A stretch of DNA of 64,000 nt from NCBI RefSeq assembly GCF_016834655.1, contig NZ_JAENHP010000010.1, positions 1 to 64,000 on the forward strand. The letters run 5' to 3'. Below the pieces are notes generated by a model, which was not told where the DNA came from, searched no databases, and saw only the letters and a list, made by a program, of their open reading frames with translations. Source of the DNA: Paractinoplanes ovalisporus. Its GTDB lineage: Bacteria > Actinomycetota > Actinomycetes > Mycobacteriales > Micromonosporaceae. The position numbers and the translations under genes are program-made. This document shows, one piece after another, positions 1 through 9,700 of this stretch. Position 1 is the first letter of the stretch, and each line of letters starts with the position of its first letter.

Positions 1-62
1 TCGCGATACAAGCGCACGGCCCGTGCTCGCAGCTCGTCGGGGTACTTCTTCGGTGCGGCCAC
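1..62 (-). CDS. Transposase N-terminus, IS3-type OrfA (partial)
   Basis: A GTG start at 62 (minus strand) opens a frame reading VAAPKKYPDELRARAVRLYR before leaving the window. The pattern KYPDELRxRAVRLYRE is the standard beginning of the helix-turn-helix DNA-binding subunit (OrfA, transposase_8 type) of IS3-family transposases, which recognises the element's ends. A strong GGGGAGGA ribosome-binding site sits about 8 bases upstream. Only 20 residues are visible, so whether the element is intact cannot be judged. Confidence 0.65.
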   Translation of the reverse strand, partial: MAAPKKYPDELRARAVRLYR

Positions 63-127
63 AGATGCTTCCTCCCCATGATCAGTCGATCATGTTTGAG
101 AAGCTCCCGGAAACCGGGGGGAACTCA
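1..127 (-). mobile_element. End of an IS3-like insertion sequence (partial, runs off the window)
   Basis: Read on the minus strand, the segment begins TGAGTTCCCCCCGG at 127, carries a short CCCGG-TTT-CCGGG dyad, then a ribosome-binding site (GGGGAGGAAG) and the start of a transposase. IS3-family ends typically start with TG, and the sequence from 127 to the transposase start looks like a terminal repeat plus leader. The other end lies outside the window, so the boundary at 127 is inferred, not proven by a matching inverted repeat. If it is right, the element supplies the stop codon of the neighbouring repeat protein. Confidence 0.5.
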
Positions 128-1210
128 ATCGACCAGGTTTGGCAAGCTCTGCCGTCGGACGGACTTGATTTGGACTTTGATGCCCACCGTGTCATAAACC
201 TCCTGCATGGCCTGCGCCGCGGCGTCCATGGTCACGGCCGGTCCGGTATTGACCACAGCGTTGTCCCGCTCGGTGGCCGAGGTCGTATAAGAATGGTCCC
301 GGGGATGCAGATATTGCCTCAGCAGCGGCGTTGTGCCAGCCTGCGGCCCGTCGTAGACGTGGCAGGCGATGCCTTCGTAGGTGTAGCCGGCGTTGGTCAC
401 CGCGAAGTCGCGTTCTGCTTCGGACGTGGTGTAGAAGTGGTCCTTCGATGCGGGGTGGAACAGTCGAAACAGCGGGACGGTTCCGGTTTGGGCGTCGGCG
501 AGGACGTGGCAGGCGGTGCCTTCGTCGATGAATCCGATCGTGGCGACGGCGTTGTCTCGTTCGGCCGCTGAGGTGGTGTAGAAGTGGTCGCCCGCCTGCG
601 GGTGCACCAAGCGGTAAAGCGGCGTTGTGCCCGCCGCCTGGTTGGCGAAGACGTGGCAGGCCGTGCCCTCGTCCGCGTAATTCTGAACCAGAATCAGATG
701 CAGACTCACCATCGCGCCGTACCGTTTGTAGGCGCGGAGCAGCGGCGAGCGATCTGGCCCATCGCCGGCGTAGACGTGGCAGGCGATGCCTTCGTAGGTG
801 TAGCCGGCGCTGGTCACCGCGAAGTCGCGCTCTGCTTCGGACGTGGTGTAGAAGTGGTCCTTCGATGCGGGGTGGAACAGTCGTAGCAGCGGGACGGTTC
901 CGGTTTGGGCGTCGGCGAGGACGTGGCAGGCGGTGCCTTCGTCGATGAATCCGATCGTGGCGACGGCGTTGTCTCGTTCGGCCGCTGAGGTGGTGTAGAA
1001 GTGGTCGCCCGCCTGCGGGTGCACCAGCCGGAAGAAAGGCGTGGTCGCCGGGCTCGGGTTGGGCGTCCAGCAGGCAGTTCCCTCCTCCACGTAGCCGAAC
1101 ACGGCGACGGCGTTTTCGCGTTCTGCCGACGAACCGGTATATAGGTGGTCACCTGTGGGCCGCACGACCACACCGTAGTAAGAAAATGCGGCCCCTGTTT
1201 TCATTCCCAT
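125..1210 (-). CDS. DUF5648-type repeat protein, probably truncated at both ends
   Basis: The 361-aa product is a string of roughly 45-residue units with the signature GDHFYTTSAAERDNAVATIGF...EGTACHV, alternating with KDHFYTTSEAERDFAV versions; I count about seven units. This repeat is the DUF5648 family, usually found in extracellular actinobacterial and myxobacterial proteins, often fused to enzymes; its function is unknown. Here the frame starts almost directly in the first repeat, has no signal peptide, and an in-frame stop lies eight codons upstream of the ATG, so the usual N-terminal part is missing. No good ribosome-binding site precedes the ATGs at 1210 and 1204. The C-terminal tail (about 40 residues) does not resemble the repeats, and the stop codon coincides with the putative IS end. 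It may be a gene fragment. Confidence 0.65.
   Translation of the reverse strand: MGMKTGAAFSYYGVVVRPTGDHLYTGSSAERENAVAVFGYVEEGTACWTPNPSPATTPFFRLVHPQAGDHFYTTSAAERDNAVATIGFIDEGTACHVLADAQTGTVPLLRLFHPASKDHFYTTSEAERDFAVTSAGYTYEGIACHVYAGDGPDRSPLLRAYKRYGAMVSLHLILVQNYADEGTACHVFANQAAGTTPLYRLVHPQAGDHFYTTSAAERDNAVATIGFIDEGTACHVLADAQTGTVPLFRLFHPASKDHFYTTSEAERDFAVTNAGYTYEGIACHVYDGPQAGTTPLLRQYLHPRDHSYTTSATERDNAVVNTGPAVTMDAAAQAMQEVYDTVGIKVQIKSVRRQSLPNLVD
354..1026 (-). repeat. Near-identical 256-bp internal duplication in the DUF5648 gene
   Basis: Positions 354-609 and 771-1026 are nearly identical at nucleotide level (a handful of differences, for example gttggtcacc/gctggtcacc and gtcgaaac/gtcgtagc), with a constant offset of 417 bp, that is 139 codons or three protein repeats. 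The units between them are clearly diverged. Confidence 0.8.
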
Positions 1211-1381
1211 CCGGCCGTCAGCCGAAAGAGATCATGAACCGGGAGGCGGACTTCGTATCGAATGCGCGTCAGCTGGTCGTCGAGTATTCGATTGCGCAGT
1301 CGAGGTCCACGATCGTGGAACTCTCTCGATAGTGTCTTTGAATGGCCGGCCCGAGGCGGCGACAATCGTAGTATCGGCAGC

Positions 1382-2398
1382 ATGGTTTCCAACATGGCTG
1401 CGGAACGGGACCCCGCCGGGTTGGCCTCTGTGCCCCGGCGCGACAAGTTCACCGGAGCTGTCGTCGATGTCGTCGCGCGGGGGGTCGACAACACGGGTGA
1501 GCGCTTCGTGGCGAATGGGATCAACGATTTGATACGGACCGAGCCGGCGGGAACTCTGTTCCATTTTCCGGCCGGGACGTATCGGCTCGACAAGGCGGTC
1601 GTCGCCAGTCGCACCGACACGGTTCTGGAGGGTGTCGGTGACAACACCGTCTTCCTCATCGATCTCGGAGAGGATGGTGCTGACGAGAGCTCCGGGATCC
1701 TCATCGCGGGTTCCGGATCCGAGATCGTGACTGGCGTCCAGGTCCAGCAGCTGCGCATCGACGGGGGACAGCGGCTGCAGTTCGGGGTCCTGGTCGGGCA
1801 CACCGCAAGCGACGTACGGGTCGAAGGTTGCGAGATCACCCGTTGTCTTCATGCGGGCATTCGCTTGGCGGGCTTCGGAAGCCACGGCGCCACCCTGAAG
1901 CGTGTCGTCATCCAGGACAACAGGATCCACGGTATCGGCCGGCCGGGTGGGATCAGTGGACAGGGCATGGAGTTGTTCTCGAGTTCGGCGGTCGCCGTGC
2001 GGGGCAACTACATTGCCAACTGCACGGGCTGGGGAATCCGGCCGATCGGGACCAAGGAATCACAGATCGGCGAAAACACGATCGAGGGCTGCGCAATTGG
2101 CGTGAGCATCCAGCCCGACGGATCCGGCGGATTTCCTCGCAGCCCGGGTCCGGAGTCGGACTGGCGGATCACGCGCAACCTCAATATCGCCGGCAACACG
2201 TTCAAGTCGATCAGTCTTTCCTGCATTGACTTCCATGACGGCTGCGAGAACATCCTCGTCACAGGTAACCGCTTCGTCCTGAACGAAGGTTCCAGCGTCG
2301 CCGTCTCGATCGGGAAGGCCGGGGATGCGGTCGCGCCCCCGCGCGAAGGGTGGCCACTGTCCAACCTTTCGATCCGCGACAACGAGTTCACCGTCTAG
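1382..2398 (+). CDS. Right-handed beta-helix (pectate-lyase superfamily) protein
   Basis: The product (338 aa from the ATG at 1382; an ATG at 1394 is also possible) opens with the pectate_lyase_3-like motif GVDNTGERFVANGINDLI...FHFPAGTYRL, then repeats of the parallel beta-helix type (GNTFKSI, GNRF, DNEF). Such folds bind or cleave polysaccharides or act as adhesins or tailspike-like proteins. No signal peptide is visible and no catalytic residues can be assigned. The frame is open upstream to 1262, but those codons look non-coding. The following gene is a paralogue 27 bp downstream, so the two are probably co-transcribed. Confidence 0.75.
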   Translation: MVSNMAAERDPAGLASVPRRDKFTGAVVDVVARGVDNTGERFVANGINDLIRTEPAGTLFHFPAGTYRLDKAVVASRTDTVLEGVGDNTVFLIDLGEDGADESSGILIAGSGSEIVTGVQVQQLRIDGGQRLQFGVLVGHTASDVRVEGCEITRCLHAGIRLAGFGSHGATLKRVVIQDNRIHGIGRPGGISGQGMELFSSSAVAVRGNYIANCTGWGIRPIGTKESQIGENTIEGCAIGVSIQPDGSGGFPRSPGPESDWRITRNLNIAGNTFKSISLSCIDFHDGCENILVTGNRFVLNEGSSVAVSIGKAGDAVAPPREGWPLSNLSIRDNEFTV

Positions 2399-2425
2399 CC
2401 GGGCCACGCGCCGAGGGAGTCAGGA

Positions 2426-3379
2426 ATGAAGTCTGCATCTCAGTTGGTACCGGGCATCGACGTCGTGGCGGAATACGGCGTCGATCCCACGGGTAGGACC
2501 GACGAAACGGAACGTATCAACCGGCTGATTCGCGAGGCGGCTCCGGGCAGCGCTTTGTCGTTTCCGGAAGGCACCTTTCGCGTATCCGGCGAGATTGTCG
2601 TCGCGCGGGGCGACATCACGGTGGCCGGCAGCGGCCCCGGAACGGTCTTCGTCGCCGATGCGGCCGCGGAGACGGGGATCAGGATCCGCGGCTCCGATGC
2701 GGGGGAGATCGAGCGTGTCGTCCTTTCCCAGTTGACGATCGAGGGCCAGGGATTGCTCGAGTTTGGCATCCTGCTCGACGGCCGGACCAGCGACTCGTGG
2801 ATCACCGGGACCAACGTGCGCAACTGCTGGCACGCGGGCATCCGCCTCTGGGGTGGCGCCGACCAGGGGCGCACGGTCCACGACATCCGGCTGGTCAACA
2901 ACCGCATCGGGGTCATCCGAGGATCCGTTCCAGGCCAAGGGATCGAACTCATGGCCTGCCGCGGGATCACGGTGACCGGGAGCACGATCCAAACCTGCAC
3001 GGCAGCTGCCATCGCCGTCTATGGCTGTCAGGACTCCGAGGTGTCCCGAAACTATGCAAGCGTTTGCGGGCTCGGAATCAGCGTGCAGGTCGACGGCTCG
3101 GGTGGACTCCCGTCGCAGCCCGGCGCGGGTGACGACTGGCGCTTTTCGCGCAACCTCGACATTCGCGACAACGAACTCCAGCATTGCGGCCGCTCGTTCG
3201 ACGTGCGGGAGGGCACGGACGGAGTAAGTGTCACCGGGAACAGGGTCACGCTGGACATCAATGCGGCATCGGCGCTCAAGCTCTACAAGGCCGAATCTGG
3301 AGCCTTCGAGGGGTGGCCGATCAAGAATTTTGTCTTCGAGAGCAACACGATCACGGTGGAGCACGTCGCGCCGCACTGA
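2426..3379 (+). CDS. Right-handed beta-helix protein, tandem paralogue of its neighbour
   Basis: The 317-aa product aligns along its length with the gene before it: EYGVDPTGRTDETERINRLI / FPEGTFRVSGE at the N-terminus, then HAGIRLWGG against HAGIRLAGF, and SGGLPSQPG...DWRFSRNLDIRDN against SGGFPRSPG...DWRITRNLNIAGN. A gggag ribosome-binding site lies upstream of the ATG. It is a parallel beta-helix protein of the pectate-lyase superfamily with no signal peptide; substrate unknown. The tandem arrangement indicates an old duplication, since identity is only moderate. Confidence 0.78.
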   Translation: MKSASQLVPGIDVVAEYGVDPTGRTDETERINRLIREAAPGSALSFPEGTFRVSGEIVVARGDITVAGSGPGTVFVADAAAETGIRIRGSDAGEIERVVLSQLTIEGQGLLEFGILLDGRTSDSWITGTNVRNCWHAGIRLWGGADQGRTVHDIRLVNNRIGVIRGSVPGQGIELMACRGITVTGSTIQTCTAAAIAVYGCQDSEVSRNYASVCGLGISVQVDGSGGLPSQPGAGDDWRFSRNLDIRDNELQHCGRSFDVREGTDGVSVTGNRVTLDINAASALKLYKAESGAFEGWPIKNFVFESNTITVEHVAPH

Positions 3380-3498
3380 GCCTCCGGTCACTACGCTGCA
3401 GGCCTGGCCGCCACCCGTGATCCCGGGGATGTCCGGGCCGCCACTACCGTGGCCACGATCTGTCAAGCGCCCGTAGGGCGTCAGGTGCGTGCCGTTGG

Positions 3499-4023
3499 CT
3501 ACTGACGCTGGGGTTCGAGGTGGGCCGCGCCGAACGAGACTGCGAAACGCTTGCACCAGATGGTGACGCTCTCCAACTGGTCGAGGTCGGTGTCGGCCGG
3601 GATGGTGTACCGCTGACTGCCCTGGTTGCCTTTGAGGCGGCCCAGCTCGACCCAGGTTCCGTCGTCGAAGACTCGCCAGCCGGCCGTGCCGGCGCGCACC
3701 GGCTGGTCGGACAACCAGACTCGTAGGTCGGGACCGTTGGAGGTGGCGAGCTCGACCAGCTCCAGCACCCGGGAACCGTCGGGGTGCCGAACCACCCGGG
3801 CCGCGCCTTCGGTGTCGTGTTCGTGGCTGATGAACGTGCCCTGCCGGACAACGGCCGGGCCGGGAGCCGGCGCGGCGCTGGTCGTGAGCGGCACCTCGGC
3901 GAGGACCTCGTCGACCTGACGGTCGGTGACCAGTTTCCACGGCTGGAACCAGTAGAGGCCGACCCCGGCGATCAGTGCCAGCACGGTCGCGAGGACCGGG
4001 AGGCGGAGACGACGAGTTGTCAT
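3499..4023 (-). CDS. DM13-domain membrane-anchored protein
   Basis: The 174-aa product starts at an ATG preceded by GGAG (short spacing) and begins MTTRRLRLPVLATVLALIAGVGLYWF, a single membrane anchor or uncleaved signal. The rest is a DM13 (electron-transfer DM13) domain: QGTFISHEHDTEGAARVV, ELVELATSNGPDLRVWLSD, RYTIPADTDL and the hallmark VTIWCKRFAVSFGAAHL with the conserved cysteine. DM13 domains are suggested to have a redox or adhesive role outside the membrane; the function is not established. The frame is open a further 21 codons upstream, but the chosen start gives the expected hydrophobic N-terminus. It converges on the beta-helix pair. Confidence 0.8.
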   Translation of the reverse strand: MTTRRLRLPVLATVLALIAGVGLYWFQPWKLVTDRQVDEVLAEVPLTTSAAPAPGPAVVRQGTFISHEHDTEGAARVVRHPDGSRVLELVELATSNGPDLRVWLSDQPVRAGTAGWRVFDDGTWVELGRLKGNQGSQRYTIPADTDLDQLESVTIWCKRFAVSFGAAHLEPQRQ

Positions 4024-4333
4024 TTCTCCAGTACACCGTCGCCGGCCCGGGAAAACCCTTACCGAATGATGACGTACCAAAAACATTCCACGATGGACGG
4101 TGACATTAAATGATCATCCATAGTCGAGAGTGATGGATAGCCGACACGGGCCGTGGGCCGGGATTCGGTGCCGCATGCAGGGTGTTTGAGCAGTTCAGAG
4201 CCGGTCTTGTGGGTCTGCCTCGGCGCGGTTATCAGCCTTGACACTCGATCTGACGGCGAGAAATATGAGGCCTCGGCGGGTGGTCAAGGTGTCCCGCCCG
4301 GACGAGATCGCATCGCGTGTCTGGTGGTGAACT
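4024..4333. other. Divergent intergenic region upstream of the five-gene operon
   Basis: No coding frame with actinobacterial codon use is visible. The stretch is noticeably less GC-rich near 4060-4140. It contains an ATCCAT / ATGGAT inverted repeat (4116-4121 and 4133-4138) separated by 11 bases, which could be an operator. The promoter of the downstream operon should lie here, but I cannot point to a convincing -35/-10 pair. Confidence 0.4.
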
Positions 4334-6700
4334 GTGCCGACCACATCCGTCTTCTGGCCGGAAGATTCCAACCAGGACATTCATCTGATCCCGGGTTTCA
4401 CCGGGCCTCGCCTCGATCATTTGTTGTGGATCGAGCACACCGGCGGCAACAAGCGCGCCGACACTCCGCCCGCGGGGGTGACGGTCACGTTCGCGGCCAA
4501 CTTTCCGCTTGGTGGGCCGGCTGTCGGTGGAGTGGCGGTCAGTGCCTCGGGCGAGGTCACCGTCACCGCTCCGCTGCCGGCGCCGCCCCGGCTTCTCGAC
4601 TTCCTGGTGATCGCGACCGTGCGGGACGGGGCGGGCCCGGCCGCGCCCACCTTCACGGCATACCGCCGGTTCCACATCCACAGCTCGATCACCCGTACGT
4701 GGATGACCCCGTCGCAGCTCACGGTGCGGCAGGCCACCCGTCGCTCGCGGTTCGACCTGCTGGCCGAGTTCGACGATGGTAGCTACGGCAACCTGACCGC
4801 GTGGTGCCCGAGGGACGCCCCGGCCGCCGCCGACCGCACCTTCGTGAGGGCCAACGGGTCCAACAATCCGGCGATCGTCTGGTCGGCCGCGGCCGGTCCG
4901 GTGACCGTCGACGCCAAGACGGGGTTGCTGACCGGGACCGGCAACGCGGGCAATGTCGCCGTCAAGGCCGATCGGGTGGGTGCGCCGGCCGCGGCGGCGG
5001 CGACCGGAACGGCTCTCGCGGCGGCGCGCTGGACGACGCCAATCACCTTGACCCCGGTCGACGGCCTCGGGTTTGCGGGCCTGGCGACCAGGAAGAACAT
5101 CTTGTTTCTGCCGGACGGATTCACCGCCGCGCAGCGGGACGACTTCGAGCAGCTGGTCCGGTCCGTGGTCAAGGCCCTGGGCACCAGGCAACGTACCCGC
5201 CCGTTCGATCTGCTGCGCAATGAACTGAACTACTTCATGGCCTGGGTTCCGTCCCGCGAGGACGGCATCTCCCCGGCCGAATGGGTCGAGCGGCACCACG
5301 TGGCCGGCGTCAACGCGCTCGCCACCGAGGTGGACACGGCGGTCGCGCCACCGGTCGCCGGCGCGGCGTGGCACATCGACGTGCCGCTGGTTCCCGGGGT
5401 CACCAACCGATTTCTGATAAACGAGCGCGACACCGCCTTCGCGACCCTCCTCGGCGCCCGGCCGGCCGCACAGCGGCGCACGGCCATGCGGGTGCCCAAC
5501 CTTCACCCGGACCGGTTCCACGAGGACGACTTCGACGACTTCCTCAAGGCGCTCCGGAACCGGGCGAACGTCGCGGTCGGCGCGACCTGGGCCCGGGGCG
5601 GCGCCGATGAGGACCGGATCGTCGTGCTCTGCCGCTCGAACCGGCACGGCGGCGCCGCCCACTTCCGCGCCGGGTCCGGGCGCCTCATCGTGATGAACCT
5701 CGACAAGGCCGACTCCCACCAGATCGTCGACACCTTAACGGGCCTCGGCAAAGACCTGCGACCCGACCAGACCCGACGGGTCGCGACCACCACCGTCTGG
5801 ACCACGGCGGCCCACGAGCTCAGCCATTCCCTGTTTCTGCGGGACGAATACGGCGGCGGCGGGCCGTTTCCGGCCGGCCGGCTGGGCGACGCGGCCAAAT
5901 CGCCCAACGTGCAGCCCCGTTCCACGCTGCTCAGCGGGGTCAACCTGGACGCGAACCGGGTGAAGTGGCGCTGGCCGCGCCTGCGGAAGGCCGGAGTGCT
6001 CACCGGGCCGCCGACCGCGATGGATGGTGGCCGCTTCCGGGTGCCGCTGCAGGCCGGGCACGCGACCGCCTTCGCCATGGGCGACGTGGTGCGGTTCCGG
6101 CGGCGCCCGCTGCTCACCGATCCCGGGCCGAGCGACCGGTTCCGGGTCACCGAGGTGCCCAACGCGGCCCAGGTGATCGTCCGGCCGGTGGTTCCAGGGG
6201 CGAACCCGGGCGGGTATCCGGCCGGTTCGGCGCTCATCTGCCCGGTGCGCGCGCCCGACCCCAATCCGGGCGGCATGGTGTTCGGCGACGACCTCGAACT
6301 GATGCACGCGAGTGTGCGCGCCCGGATCAACGCGACCCGCAACCCGCTCAACGCCCGGGGCGTCGACGCGGCGGGCAACCCGCTCCCGCCCAACCGGCCG
6401 TGCGCCGGCGCCGTCGCCTTCCCGACCCCGGCCACCAACTTTCCGCTCAACACCGCACCCCAGCCGCCCCGATATTCGTCCTGGATCGTCGGGCTCTACG
6501 AGAACGGGATGCTGTACGACTGCGACGTCTACCACCCGACGGGAATCTGCCTGATGGGCCGTCTGTCCTTTGTCGACACGGTCAAACGCGACCGGGCGTA
6601 CCAGTTCTGCCCGGTCTGCCGCTACGCCGTGGTCGACCTGCTCGATCCGTCCCAGCACGGCGCCATCGACGCCGACTACGCGCCGCGGTACCCGGTATGA
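4334..6700 (+). CDS. M64-type (IgA peptidase-like) zinc metallopeptidase
   Basis: The 788-aa protein has a beta-rich N-terminal third, then the M64 core: FLPDGFTAAQRDDFEQLVRSVVKAL, ELNYFMAWVPS, and the catalytic zinc site HELSHSLFLRDEY at residues 494-506 (HExxH followed by the family's DEY). M64 enzymes are zinc endopeptidases, known from IgA-cleaving and gut-bacterial proteins. Unlike those, no signal peptide is present: the protein starts MPTTSVFWPEDS. A beta-rich insert follows the zinc site, and a C-terminal cysteine cluster is present (CDVYHPTGICLMG...CPVCRY), which may bind a metal or form disulfides. The start is a GTG with only a weak ribosome-binding site. It is the first gene of a five-gene operon, its stop overlapping the next start (ATGA), so it probably processes or matures the large proteins encoded behind it; that role is inferred. 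Confidence 0.75.
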   Translation: MPTTSVFWPEDSNQDIHLIPGFTGPRLDHLLWIEHTGGNKRADTPPAGVTVTFAANFPLGGPAVGGVAVSASGEVTVTAPLPAPPRLLDFLVIATVRDGAGPAAPTFTAYRRFHIHSSITRTWMTPSQLTVRQATRRSRFDLLAEFDDGSYGNLTAWCPRDAPAAADRTFVRANGSNNPAIVWSAAAGPVTVDAKTGLLTGTGNAGNVAVKADRVGAPAAAAATGTALAAARWTTPITLTPVDGLGFAGLATRKNILFLPDGFTAAQRDDFEQLVRSVVKALGTRQRTRPFDLLRNELNYFMAWVPSREDGISPAEWVERHHVAGVNALATEVDTAVAPPVAGAAWHIDVPLVPGVTNRFLINERDTAFATLLGARPAAQRRTAMRVPNLHPDRFHEDDFDDFLKALRNRANVAVGATWARGGADEDRIVVLCRSNRHGGAAHFRAGSGRLIVMNLDKADSHQIVDTLTGLGKDLRPDQTRRVATTTVWTTAAHELSHSLFLRDEYGGGGPFPAGRLGDAAKSPNVQPRSTLLSGVNLDANRVKWRWPRLRKAGVLTGPPTAMDGGRFRVPLQAGHATAFAMGDVVRFRRRPLLTDPGPSDRFRVTEVPNAAQVIVRPVVPGANPGGYPAGSALICPVRAPDPNPGGMVFGDDLELMHASVRARINATRNPLNARGVDAAGNPLPPNRPCAGAVAFPTPATNFPLNTAPQPPRYSSWIVGLYENGMLYDCDVYHPTGICLMGRLSFVDTVKRDRAYQFCPVCRYAVVDLLDPSQHGAIDADYAPRYPV

Positions 6701-9700
6701 GCGACTCCTTCCAGGCCCTTGCGCGGCATCTGGCCCTGGCCGTGGGCCCGCTGGCCCGCGACTTCCGTGACGCCGAGTCGTTCCGGCTGCTCATGTGGCG
6801 GCTCGGCTGGGACGTGCAGGGGATCCCGCCCAGTTACGCGGCGATCGCCGACGCCGCGGCCGGCCTGGTGGCGGCCGCCGACGCGCTGGCCGACGACGCG
6901 GGCGCGGAACAGGTGCTCGAGGTGGTCGCGGCCGCCGGTGAGGTCTACCGGGCCGTCGGCGCGCTCACCGTGGCGCCGACCGGGATGGACCCCGCGGCCC
7001 TGCCGTTGCTGGCCCGCAACCTGTTCGAGTATCTGCTGGCCGACTACCTCAATCTGCAGGCGCCCAAGGCCTTCAGCGTTCTCGAGCTGCTCGGCGTGAT
7101 CCGGTTCGAGGCGGTCGAGGCGGCCGGGTCCCGGCCGGCTTTCCTGCGTACGCGGTTCGAATGGGAGCGGTTGCCGGCGGCCCTGTCCGATCCGGCGTCG
7201 ATCCCGGCCACCGTGCTGGGCTGGGGCACCGCCGACTTCGACTTCGCCAAGGTGGCCGAACTGCTCGGCGAGCTGACCCTGGCGCTCGGCCTGCCGTCCT
7301 CGGTGGACCGGATCGGCACCGATTTCGCCGATGCCGTGCAGGGGCAGGCGACCGGCGAACCGGCGGCGCCGCTGCGGCTGGGCTTGAGCGTGCCGTTCTT
7401 CGACCTGCCGATCGGTGGCCAGTACGCCGATGTCGGCCTGCTGCTCACCGAACTGCCGGCCGAGGGGTCGGCGCGGCCCGGGCTGCTGCTGGTCCCGTTG
7501 CTGCCCGACGGTGTGGCCGTCGAGGTGGAGTTGGACAGCCGGTGGACCTTCGCGCTGCGGGCCGGCACCGACCTGGCCACCCAGCTGGGTGTGGTCGTGC
7601 GGCCGGGCGAGGTCGCCCTGCGCTACCCGTTCGCGCCCGGCCATCCGCCGCCGTCCGCGGCCTACGGCTTCAGCCTCACCTTCACCCCGGAGACACCGGC
7701 GGTGCTGCTGGGACAGCCGGACGGCATCCGGGTGGAGCTGGCCGGGGCGACCCTGTCGCTGGGGATCACCGCGCACGGCAGCACCGTCGAGGTGACGCTC
7801 GCCGCCGAACCGCACGGGCTGGCCCTGGTGCTGTCCGGGGCGGGGCTCGACAGCTTCCTCGGTCAGCTGCTGGGCGACAGCGAGACCCGGGTCGAGTTGC
7901 CCATCGGCGTGTCCTGGAACAGCCGTACCGGACTCGATTTCCGGGCCGGCGCCGGGCTTGAACTGTCCTTCGAACCCCAGCTCGACCTGGGCGTGCTGCG
8001 TTTCGACCGGATCGACCTCGGGGTGTCGTTGAAGGCCGGCGGCGGCACGGCACCGCAACTGGATCTGCGCGGTGCGGTGGCGTTGTCCGGCGCGCTCGGC
8101 CCGGTCCGATACGCGGTCGACCGGCTCGGCGTGCACCTGCCGGTGACGTTCGAGCCGGGCAACGCGGGGCCGTTCGACCTGGACTTCGGGATGCTGTGGC
8201 CGCGGGGGATCGCCCTGTCGGTCGACGCCGGCGCGGTGGTCGGCGGCGGATTCCTGTTCTTCGACCCCGAGAAGGGCCAGTACGCGGGCGGCCTGCACCT
8301 GGAGTTCGAGAAGATCACCCTGAACGCCGTCGGGCTGCTCACCACCCACCTGCCCGACGGCTCACGGGGCTGGTCGCTGCTGGTGATCGTGCAGGCGTCC
8401 GGGTTCACCCCGATCCAGCTCGGCTTCGGGTTCTCGCTCACCGGCATCGGCGGGCTGCTCGGCATCAACCGCACGGTCTCGGTCGACGTGCTGCGGGCCG
8501 GACTGCGCAACCGCACCCTCGACTCGATCCTGTTCTCGCCGGACGACCCGACCCCGCGGGCCCCGCAGATCATCAGCACACTGCAGTCGGTGTTCCCGCC
8601 GGCCACCAACCAGTACGTGTTCGGGCCGATGGCGCAGATCTCCTGGGGCGCGCCGCTGCCGCTGCTCACCATCGAGCTCGCGCTGATCCTCGAGCTGCCC
8701 GCACCGGTCCGGCTGATCCTGCTCGGCCGGGTGCGGGCCGCGCTGCCCGATCCGGACTTCGCGATCGTCGAGATCAACCTCGACGTGATCGGGGTGATCG
8801 ACTTCGACCGCTCCGAGCTGTCGGTGGACGCCACGCTGTTCGACTCGCGGATCGGGCAGTTCGCGCTCAGCGGAGACATGGCGGCCCGGGTCAACTGGGG
8901 CGCCCGGCCCGAGTTCGCCCTGTCGGTGGGCGGCTTCCACCCCGCGTACAAACCGCCCCCGGGTTTTCCCGCCCTGCGCCGCCTGGCGCTCGCCCTGTCC
9001 ACCGGGGACAACCCGAAGTTGCGGATGGAGCTCTACCTGGCGCTGACCGCCAACACGGTGCAGGCCGGGGCGCGCCTCGAGCTGTACGTCGGCGTCGGCG
9101 GTTTCAGCCTCGAAGGCTCGCTGGGCTTCGACGCACTCATCCAGTTCTCCCCGTTCCGGCTGCTCGCCGAGATCCGGGCCCACCTGGCGCTCAAACGGGG
9201 CAGCCGCACGCTCATGGGCCTGGACATCGAGGTCAACCTCACCGGCCCCGGCCCCTGGGTGCTGTGGGGCAAGGCCAAGTTCAAGATCTTCTTCTTCACC
9301 ATCTCGCTGCCGTTCCGGGCCCGGTTCGGCCGCGACGAGGACGTGCCGGCCATCGAGCCGCAGGACGTCTGGCCGGTGCTGCGCGACAGCCTTGCCGCCG
9401 ACGCGAGCTGGAGCGCCCAGTTACCCCCGGCGAGCGGCCGGCTGGTGGTGCTGCGCGACGGCGCGGGCGCCGGTGAGCTGTCGGCCCACCCGCTCGGCGT
9501 GCTGAGCGTCTCGCAGGGGCTGGTGCCGCTGCAACGCACGCTCGGGCTGTTCGGCTCGGTGCCGCCGCGCGACTTCGACCGGTTCGCCATCGTCTCGGGT
9601 CACGGGCTCGCGGTGACCGGGGCGACCACCGACTTCTTCGCGCCCGCCCAGTTCCGCCGGATGAGCGATCCGGAGAAGCTGGCCAGCCCGGCGTTCGAAC

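Noticed and set aside
5965..6696. Upstream extension of the DUF6603-like gene
   Set aside because: It lies inside the M64 peptidase gene in a different frame and lacks coding bias; translation from the overlapping ATG at 6697 fits the operon style.
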